NCBI GenBank assembly: GCA_015233295.1
Contig: JADFYC010000091.1
Span: forward strand, 1-10,823
Source of the DNA: Deltaproteobacteria bacterium
GTDB taxonomy: Bacteria; Desulfobacterota; JADFXK01
Direction: 5' to 3'
DNA: 10,823 nt
In this document: positions 5,846-10,823 of the stretch, piece after piece
Layout: every line of letters starts with the position of its first letter
How positions within the stretch are numbered: the stretch's first letter is position 1
The notes under the pieces: generated by a model
Database searches by the model: none
What the model was told of the DNA's origin: nothing
Seen by the model: the letters and a program-made list of their open reading frames with translations, nothing else
Program-made: the position numbers and the translations under genes

Positions 5846-6851
5846 GAGGATACCCCACAGGAACTTCTTCGGTCGGCTTCAGCGTCACCTTACCGGCGTT
5901 CAGGGCAAGTTGCACCCGGCCCAATCCTCGCCGCTGATGACCGGTCAATAATGACAGGTCACGTGGATGGGCCATGACGGACACCTCGCCGGCCCGAGCA
6001 ACCCGGCTTGCTGCCGCGGCGATAATCCGGTCGGTTAGTAATTGCGACTTGACCAGATCACCAAAGGCCGGATGCCAGGGCCCGGCCAGTATTGCGCCCG
6101 AACGCATCATGTCTTCGGTGATCATCAGTCCCACTCGGGCCACGGCAATGCCGGCGGATTCAAACGCGGCCACCATCTCCGCGGCCTGGTCAACGGCCTC
6201 GTCGAGAGACTGGGGCCGATACAATCCCTGCCCATAGAGGCGGGCCAAAGGCGTGTCCGTAATAACCAGGGTCGGATAGATGCGGACCAAATCCGGTCCG
6301 AGCGAGATGACCACAGCCATAGTCCGCCGGACGCTGTCCCGATCCTGCCCTGGTAAGCCCGTCATCAACTGGATGCCCAGACTGAATCCGAACTGTTTGA
6401 TCAATTGCGCCGCTTCAACCGCGGTCGTCGCCGGGTGCCCCCGGCCGGATAAGCGCAGCACCTCGTCGTCCAGCGACTGCACTCCCAATTCAATCGTCTT
6501 GACTCCCCGTTCCTTTAGAAAGACCAACCGGGGCGAGTCTATGGCGTCGGGTCGTGTGGATATGCGAATGTAATCCACTACCCCTTTCTGCTGGAAAGGT
6601 TCCACCTCCCGCAACAGGTGATCTTGCCGGTCCAGCGGCAGCCCGGAAAAATTACCTCCATAGAAGGCCACGACCACTTCTACTCCAGGTTTTATCCGGT
6701 TGGATTCCAGACCCCGTTCAATAATTTCCCGAATCCAGCCCGTATCCTGTGGTTCTTCTTTCTGTCCGGTGATTCTTGATTGATCGCAAAAAATGCATTG
6801 GTGAGGACATCCGGAATGGGGGATAAAGATGGGGATAATAAATAATTTCAA
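5835..6851 (-). CDS. Elp3-like radical SAM protein
   Basis: This 338-residue protein has the radical SAM cluster CPHQCIFC (Cys15, Cys19, Cys22), a glycine motif YGGNFSG (64-70), ISTRPD (97-102) and ELGVQSLDDEVL (121-132) with RGH. These are the marks of the Elp3/YhcC group of radical SAM domains. The acetyltransferase half of true Elp3 is absent. It presumably binds a 4Fe-4S cluster and cleaves SAM; the substrate is not known, though a tRNA or other RNA substrate is a reasonable guess. The first codon is TTG at 6851, and TTGA overlaps the rnc stop (4-nt overlap). The same gene between rnc and era (or rnc and smc) is known in Desulfobacterota and Clostridia. No good ribosome binding site is seen, which fits coupling to rnc. 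Confidence 0.88.
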   Translation of the reverse strand: MKLFIIPIFIPHSGCPHQCIFCDQSRITGQKEEPQDTGWIREIIERGLESNRIKPGVEVVVAFYGGNFSGLPLDRQDHLLREVEPFQQKGVVDYIRISTRPDAIDSPRLVFLKERGVKTIELGVQSLDDEVLRLSGRGHPATTAVEAAQLIKQFGFSLGIQLMTGLPGQDRDSVRRTMAVVISLGPDLVRIYPTLVITDTPLARLYGQGLYRPQSLDEAVDQAAEMVAAFESAGIAVARVGLMITEDMMRSGAILAGPWHPAFGDLVKSQLLTDRIIAAAASRVARAGEVSVMAHPRDLSLLTGHQRRGLGRVQLALNAGKVTLKPTEEVPVGYPHVI

Positions 6852-7549
6852 ACTATTATTCCCAGACTTTGAAGAGCTCCTTGGGCCGCAGCTTGTTCGG
6901 CCGTTTTCTTAGACCGCCCCTGGCCCCGAGCCAATATCTTACCTTGAATGCTCAAAGTGACAAAAAAGGTCTTGTTGTGATCCGGCCCGATCTCCCTTTC
7001 CACGTTGTAATCAGGGGTTTCCTTGTACACCTCTTGACAGTGTTCCTGCAACATCGTTTTGAAATCTTTAACCAATTCCTGAGGGCGAGCCCGATCCAAC
7101 AACGGTGTAAAAAAATTCTCGATCATCTGCTCAGCCGGATCCAATCCCCCATCCTGGTAAACCGCCCCAACCACCGCCTCAAAGCAATCAGCCAGCAGGG
7201 AATCCTTTTCCCGGCCATGGGTCAATTCTTCCCCGCGGCCCAACTTAAGATATTTCCCCAGATTCAAATCCCTGGCCAGGAGGGCGAGTGAGGCTTCATT
7301 GACCAGGGAAGACTTAATTTTAGTTAATTCACCCTCTTTGGCCATTGGAAAAGCGGTCATCAATAGACTTCTAATGGCCAATTCCAATACCGCATCTCCT
7401 AGAAATTCCAGCAACTCGTTATCCTTAAGCCCCATCCCGGGGTTCTCATTGACAAACGAGCGGTGGCACAACGATTGATCTAGAAGCTGAGAGTCTCTAA
7501 AATGATACTCAAGAGTTAGTTCCAGCTCCGGAAGACTGACTTCATCCAT
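6848..7549 (-). CDS. rnc: ribonuclease III
   Basis: RNase III cuts double-stranded RNA, including the rRNA precursor. The 233-residue length is usual. The catalytic domain has the signature NELLEFLGDAVLEL (44-57) with Glu48 and Asp52, and LADCFEAVVGA (119-129) with Asp121 and Glu124, so all metal-binding residues are present. A double-stranded RNA-binding domain covers about 161-230 (DFKTMLQEH to KKTAEQAAAQGAL). The start at 7549 is chosen from the family length; I see no clear Shine-Dalgarno sequence before it. A stem-loop lies between mazG and this gene. It heads the rnc-radical SAM-era-MBL unit. Confidence 0.96.
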   Translation of the reverse strand: MDEVSLPELELTLEYHFRDSQLLDQSLCHRSFVNENPGMGLKDNELLEFLGDAVLELAIRSLLMTAFPMAKEGELTKIKSSLVNEASLALLARDLNLGKYLKLGRGEELTHGREKDSLLADCFEAVVGAVYQDGGLDPAEQMIENFFTPLLDRARPQELVKDFKTMLQEHCQEVYKETPDYNVEREIGPDHNKTFFVTLSIQGKILARGQGRSKKTAEQAAAQGALQSLGIIV

Positions 7550-7595
7550 AATTTGTCGTAGAGGTATTTATCTAAATAGTTAAGTTAGGTTTAAA

Positions 7596-7631
7596 GATGA
7601 GACGGCACCTGGTGTCCGGCCTTGACTCATC
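7596..7631 (-). ncRNA. stem-loop between mazG and rnc
   Basis: GATGAG (plus 7596-7601) pairs with CTCATC (7626-7631), and an inner CAC-CAG-GTG hairpin is possible. On the minus strand only TTTAAA follows, so it is a weak terminator at best. It lies about 47 nt before the rnc start and could be an RNase III target in the rnc leader, as known for E. coli rnc. This role is inferred. Confidence 0.35.
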
Positions 7632-7640
7632 GCCTGTTCG

Positions 7641-8453
7641 TTAATCCGATTCTATTGATACTGGTTCTCTCTTGACCTGGTCCCATAAGCGATCCATCTC
7701 GGCCATTCCCGCTGTTTTCGGTTCTTTCCCTTGTCGCCTCAACTCATCTTCCACCCGGTTAAACCGGTAGACAAACTTGAGCGTGGTTCTGAGCAAGGCA
7801 TTATGGGCGGTCAGACCGTGGAACCGAGCCAGGTTGACCAGGGTGAACAGCACGTCCCCTAGTTCATCCTCAATTCGCTGTTTAGACCCGTTGTTGGACA
7901 TGGCTTCTTTCAGTTCCGCCATCTCTTCATCCAATTTTTCTACTACCTGGGCGGCATTGGCCCAGTCAAACCCAACGCCGGCCGCCCTTTCCGACAACCG
8001 ATGGGCCCGCATTAAAGGAGGGAGGTTTTTGGGGACCCGGTCCAAAATTCGGCCGTTATTTTTACCCGATTTCTCCTGGGCTTTGATCTTGGCCCAATTC
8101 CTCTTCACCTCAGCCACGCTGTCCACCGTCACATCGCCAAAAATATGGGGATGTCTCCGGATCATCTTGGTTTTGACCCCTTGCAGGGCCTCAGCCAGGG
8201 AGAGACTCCACTGTTCCTGAAGCAAAAAAGTCAGGAAAACGACTTGAAAAAGAAGGTCGCCCAATTCTTCCTCGATGCCTTCGCGATCACCGGCTTCAAC
8301 CGCCTCAGCCAGTTCAAAGGCCTCTTCCAGAAGATAATTTTTGATTGTCGAGGGGGTTTGGACCTTATCCCAAGGGCAGCCATCCTCCCCCCGGAGCCGC
8401 CCGACCAGTTGGAACAGTTCCTCCAGGCCCTGCACCGTGTCGTGTTGCGACAT
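7641..8453 (-). CDS. mazG: MazG nucleoside triphosphate pyrophosphohydrolase
   Basis: MazG hydrolyses NTPs and dNTPs to monophosphates and pyrophosphate, clearing abnormal nucleotides. The 270-residue length is normal for the two-domain form. The N-terminal domain has GCPWDKVQTP (25-34), EEAFE (43-47) and EELGDLLF (62-69), with RRHPHIFGD at 99-107. The second domain repeats the pattern: DEEMAELKEA (175-184) and EDELGDVLF (195-203). The start ATG at 8453 lies one base after the cvpA stop, and GGGGG about ten bases upstream, inside the last codons of cvpA, serves as its ribosome binding site, so translation is coupled. Confidence 0.95.
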   Translation of the reverse strand: MSQHDTVQGLEELFQLVGRLRGEDGCPWDKVQTPSTIKNYLLEEAFELAEAVEAGDREGIEEELGDLLFQVVFLTFLLQEQWSLSLAEALQGVKTKMIRRHPHIFGDVTVDSVAEVKRNWAKIKAQEKSGKNNGRILDRVPKNLPPLMRAHRLSERAAGVGFDWANAAQVVEKLDEEMAELKEAMSNNGSKQRIEDELGDVLFTLVNLARFHGLTAHNALLRTTLKFVYRFNRVEDELRRQGKEPKTAGMAEMDRLWDQVKREPVSIESD

Positions 8454-8454
8454 A

Positions 8455-8997
8455 TCATTTACCCCCTTTCAAGGGAGTCTTTTTCCAGTTCTCAATCAAA
8501 TTCTTTTCATTATCCTGATACAATCTTTTCAACTTATCCGGGACTATTGACGCGATCACACCGGATACCTTTACCAGATATGGCGCCGATTGAGAGCGGC
8601 CCAGCAAAGGAGATCGCGGCGGCAAAAAAGAAATCAGGATCAAGGTTAAAACGACCAAGACCAACACCCCTTTGAGCAACCCGAGTAATCCTCCCAGAAT
8701 AGTATCCAGCCCTCTCAGAGACGACATGTTAATCAGTCGCTTGACCATCAGGCCCAAGATCGAAAATAAGACCAGGCTGCCAAAGAACAAAATCAGGAAA
8801 GCCGCCATATCCCGGTAAGATGAAGTTTCAATGACACCTTTCAAGAGGGGACTTATCTCAGGATAATGAGCACATCCGGCCCAAAACCCGAACACCAGAC
8901 CCGCCAGGCCGCATCCTTCCCTGACAAAGCCCTTATACAACCCCTTTAGGGAGATGATGGCCAAGATGACCAGGAAAAAAATATCAAGCACATTCAT
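8455..8997 (-). CDS. cvpA: CvpA family membrane protein
   Basis: The 180-residue protein begins MNVLDIFFLVILAI, the usual CvpA opening, followed by KGLYKGFVREGCGLAGLVFGFWAG, the family's conserved loop and second membrane segment. Further hydrophobic segments lie near residues 64-86 and 99-123, giving about four helices. The C-terminal third is polar and probably cytoplasmic. The start at 8997 is preferred to an ATG five codons upstream because GAGG stands about nine bases before it and the family starts there. E. coli CvpA is needed for colicin V production and affects envelope robustness; the biochemical role is not established. It is directly followed by mazG. Confidence 0.92.
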   Translation of the reverse strand: MNVLDIFFLVILAIISLKGLYKGFVREGCGLAGLVFGFWAGCAHYPEISPLLKGVIETSSYRDMAAFLILFFGSLVLFSILGLMVKRLINMSSLRGLDTILGGLLGLLKGVLVLVVLTLILISFLPPRSPLLGRSQSAPYLVKVSGVIASIVPDKLKRLYQDNEKNLIENWKKTPLKGGK

Positions 8998-9352
8998 CCA
9001 CAAAATCCTCATCCCCAGGCAGGTCCGTCCGCAAAGTATACGTTACAGGTATGCGTTGTCGCGCCCGCGCTGAATTCCACCATTTCGGAAAAAAGCACAA
9101 CACCTGAGGATGCCAAGGTTTTAAAAGAACGCGAAAATTTCTCTTCGCCCTCCCTGCGCCCTCTTAGTCATGTTTCTTGAAAGGCCTGTCGAAAAATGTA
9201 AGATTTCTATCTCGGGCGTCAATAAAGTCGAGTAATCCTCGAATTTGCTAAAGGGTTTGAATAATATCAGAATAGTGTTCAGAAAACAACTGAAAAATCG
9301 ACCTGGCCAAAAGGAATGGTGATTAGGGGAACTGATCCGGGCCCCCGGAAGG
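8998..9352. other. intergenic region upstream of cvpA
   Basis: No gene is supported: the minus-strand open frame 9121-9399 starts within the terminator of the neighbouring gene and has no ribosome binding site. On the minus strand a weak promoter-like pair GCGACA (9057-9062) and TATACT (9035-9040), spacer 16 bp, would start near 9028. A short hairpin TCGAG-TAATC-CTCGA lies near 9228-9242. Otherwise it is AT-rich with nothing recognised. Confidence 0.5.
9035..9062 (-). promoter_or_regulatory. candidate promoter for cvpA-mazG
   Basis: GCGACA (4/6 to -35) and TATACT (5/6 to -10) are 16 bp apart on the minus strand, about 30-40 nt before the cvpA start. Moderate match only. Confidence 0.3.
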
Positions 9353-9377
9353 AAAAAGGCCGGAATGAATCCCGGCC
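9353..9377 (-). terminator. intrinsic terminator of the 9396-9743 gene
   Basis: Read on the minus strand, GGCCGGGA (9377-9370) pairs with TTCCGGCC (9365-9358) around a TTCA loop, with one G-U pair, and is followed by TTTTT (9357-9353). It starts 18 nt after the stop codon. Confidence 0.85.
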
Positions 9378-9395
9378 CCAATGTGGTGGTTTGCT

Positions 9396-9743
9396 TCAAA
9401 TGGACGACGCCTGAAGGGAAGACAAACTCTGTTCTTGCCGTTTATTCTTATATGCCATGTAGATTTGTCGGCTCTGCCTGATATTAACCGGGAGCTCATC
9501 AAGCTTCTTCCCTTTCCGGTTAATCTTAAGCCGGTCCCTGAGGTATTCCGGTTCAATATCCAGCATGGCGCAGATCCAGTTGAAAGATCCGGTGTCGTCA
9601 CTTTCTCCGGCCAAATACTGTTTGGCGTCCAAGTCGCCCTCCCGGTAGTCCTCAATGGCCCGCATCAGGACTGCCGCCCAAAGGTCAAATTCGGGCACGT
9701 CATGAAGTAACGATGCCTGCTTAATGTTTCTTTTACGTGCCAT
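9396..9743 (-). CDS. small uncharacterised protein
   Basis: The 115-residue protein starts at ATG 9743, nine bases after GGAGG; an in-frame ATG 15 codons upstream has no such signal. The core DLWAAVLMRAIEDYREGDLD (20-39), then a short linker, then FNWICAMLDIEPEYLRDRL (54-72) reads as helices. The pattern of an A-x-x-D helix followed by 'F..IC..L.I.P..LR' resembles a small family of hypothetical proteins scattered in proteobacteria and phages; I cannot name its function. The C-terminus is basic (RKGKK, KNKRQ), so nucleic-acid or protein binding is possible. It has no membrane segment. It stands alone with its own terminator and is separated from neighbours by more than 300 nt on both sides, so it is a monocistronic unit. 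Confidence 0.75.
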   Translation of the reverse strand: MARKRNIKQASLLHDVPEFDLWAAVLMRAIEDYREGDLDAKQYLAGESDDTGSFNWICAMLDIEPEYLRDRLKINRKGKKLDELPVNIRQSRQIYMAYKNKRQEQSLSSLQASSI

Positions 9744-9788
9744 GGCTACCCACCTCCTCACCAAGTCGATAATAGGCTGTCGAACCAT

Positions 9789-10110
9789 CCACCCATCTAC
9801 GATTCAGATAGGTTAACTGTTCCGTTGCCTAGTACCAATTCAAGAATTGTGCCGGAGGTGAATAAACCAATTTAACTTACTTAAATTAAACGATTTTATT
9901 CTGGAGCAAGGAGGACTGAGGGGAAGCCCTCATGCCTAAATGAAATTATAAGTGTTAAATAAGACAATAATGCCCAAACCCAGGCGCCGGTCCATCAGCC
10001 ACAGTTGGCGCCGTTGTCACTATAATAGCGTTTACATAAGATAAACATCTGAACCGGATATGGCAACCCAACGGCTCGGCCCAATTTGATGCTCAGCAGC
10101 AGGCCGCCGG
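9789..10110. other. AT-rich intergenic region between the small gene and the pseudouridine synthase gene
   Basis: No coding sequence is supported. Seen are a hairpin TGAGGG-GAAG-CCCTCA (9917-9932), a TATAAT on the minus strand (9945-9950) without a good -35, two GGCGCC palindromes around 9983-10008, and a dyad GTTTA-N7-TAAAC (10030-10046). A weak sigma-54-like CGGCAC-N5-TTGA lies at 9839-9854 on the minus strand. No terminator with a T-run is seen behind the pseudouridine synthase gene. Confidence 0.45.
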
Positions 10111-10823
10111 CTAGGACCGATGGTGCCGCGGGGGTGGCCCCGAGTCCCGGTCTCGCGTGACCAATCCGACCAATTTCTTAAGACCTACCGTCTCCGCAAA
10201 AGTCAACCGTTGATACTGGCCGGGCTTAAGCGAGCCCAGCTTGATCGGTCCAACGGACGTCCGCTTGATCCGCAAGGCGGGGTGCCCCACCAATTCGCAC
10301 ATCAGTTTAATCTGCCGGTTGCGGCCTTCGATCAAAGTGATTTCCAGCCAGCTCCGGTCCTGGTAGACTTTCAAAAGGTCCACCAGCGCGGGAGCGGTCA
10401 TCCGGCCGTCAATCTCCACCCCCTGGCGTAGCCGGTCCAGGGTTTCGTCACCGACCCGGCCTTCGACCTTGACCTTGTAGACCTTCGGCGCCTGAAATGA
10501 GGGGTGCTGAATCCGATGGGCTAGTTCACCGTCATTGGTCAGCAGGAGCAATCCTTCAGTGTCAAAGTCCAACCTCCCAATAGGATAGACTCTTCGGCCG
10601 AAATCCGCGACCAAATCAGCCACCGTCGGCCGCCCCTGGGGGTCATCTAAGGTTGTGACCACGTTAATGGGCTTATTCATTTTTAATATCACCGGCGCTC
10701 CGGGACCGGCTAACGGCACTCCATCTAATAAAATGGTATCCCTGGTTGGGTCCGCTTTGACACCCCGGGTCGTGATGATTTGATTGTTCACGGTCACCCG
10801 GCCGGCCAAGATAAATGTCTCAG
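10111..10823 (-). CDS. rluB: RsuA/RluB-family rRNA pseudouridine synthase, N-terminus outside the window
   Basis: This enzyme isomerises a uridine in rRNA to pseudouridine. The frame is open to the right edge. Its visible start, ETFILAGRVTVNNQ, is the second half of an S4 RNA-binding domain, so the TTG at 10809 is an internal Leu codon and not the start. The catalytic domain begins near VILKMNKP; GRLDFDTEGLLLLTNDGEL carries the catalytic Asp of the GRLD motif. Later motifs are EGRNRQIKLMCELVGHP and KRTSVGPIKLGSLKPGQY, typical of the family. The basic tail RDRDSGPPPRHHRS is short. RluB (23S U2605) is the likeliest member, but RsuA, RluE or RluF cannot be excluded by motif reading. Confidence 0.9.
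   Translation of the reverse strand, partial: ETFILAGRVTVNNQIITTRGVKADPTRDTILLDGVPLAGPGAPVILKMNKPINVVTTLDDPQGRPTVADLVADFGRRVYPIGRLDFDTEGLLLLTNDGELAHRIQHPSFQAPKVYKVKVEGRVGDETLDRLRQGVEIDGRMTAPALVDLLKVYQDRSWLEITLIEGRNRQIKLMCELVGHPALRIKRTSVGPIKLGSLKPGQYQRLTFAETVGLKKLVGLVTRDRDSGPPPRHHRS

Noticed and set aside
7464..7479. Sigma-54-like TGGCAC-N5-TTGA on the plus strand inside rnc
   Set aside because: Inside a coding region, the -12 GC is missing, and there is no plus-strand gene downstream.
9121..9399. Minus-strand open frame of 92 codons
   Set aside because: Starts within the terminator and the end of the 9396-9743 gene; composition looks non-coding.
9839..9854. Sigma-54-like CGGCAC-N5-TTGA upstream of the 9396-9743 gene
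   Set aside because: Both the first T of the -24 element and the -12 GC are missing; listed only as context.
10116..10123. ACCGATGG on the plus strand, resembling the end of a GEMM (c-di-GMP) riboswitch
   Set aside because: The preceding conserved elements of the riboswitch are missing and it lies in the pseudouridine synthase coding end.
10809..10811. TTG as start of the pseudouridine synthase gene
   Set aside because: The open frame continues to the right edge with residues of the S4 domain, so the true start lies outside the window.

Overview
The window looks like chromosomal DNA from a Gram-negative bacterium, most likely a member of the Desulfobacterota (the former Deltaproteobacteria). 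This is inferred from the housekeeping gene order rnc – Elp3-like radical SAM – era, the preceding cvpA–mazG pair, a consensus sigma-54 promoter, and lipoproteins carrying Ig-like domains. Almost all coding is on the minus strand, so transcription mostly runs right to left. The only convincing plus-strand gene is a small cupin.

Layout from left to right. Positions 1-1505 hold two adjacent minus-strand genes for surface or periplasmic lipoproteins. The upstream one is a small single-domain protein (1065-1505). The downstream one is a larger protein with repeated Ig-like domains that runs off the left edge (1-1047). They are 17 nt apart and appear to be driven by a near-perfect sigma-54 (-24/-12) promoter at 1641-1656. 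The divergent region 1506-2034 also carries ACCAGGT dyads that could be activator sites. Next is a plus-strand cupin gene (2035-2376) that lacks one of the usual metal-binding histidines. A 168-bp non-coding inverted-repeat element (2391-2558) separates it from two convergent minus-strand genes: a FliT/FlgN-like helical protein (2594-3058) and an unrecognised 146-residue protein (3098-3538).

From 3992 to 9040 there are two housekeeping blocks, both on the minus strand. In order of transcription, the first is cvpA (membrane protein) and mazG (NTP pyrophosphohydrolase), one nucleotide apart. It is followed by a stem-loop and then rnc (RNase III), the Elp3-like radical SAM gene, era (GTPase for 30S assembly) and an exported metallo-beta-lactamase-fold protein. 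rnc overlaps the radical SAM gene by 4 nt at a TTG start, and the radical SAM gene overlaps era by 11 nt. The block ends at a clear intrinsic terminator at 3979-4029. RNase III and Era both act on rRNA maturation and 30S assembly, which fits co-expression.

The right end (9353-10823) carries a small uncharacterised protein gene with its own intrinsic terminator, an AT-rich intergenic stretch, and the C-terminal part of an RsuA/RluB-family rRNA pseudouridine synthase that enters from beyond the right edge. No tRNA, rRNA, CRISPR array, transposase or phage module is visible. The most unusual parts are the sigma-54-controlled lipoprotein pair with its upstream dyads, the MITE-like element, and the exported MBL-fold protein behind era.
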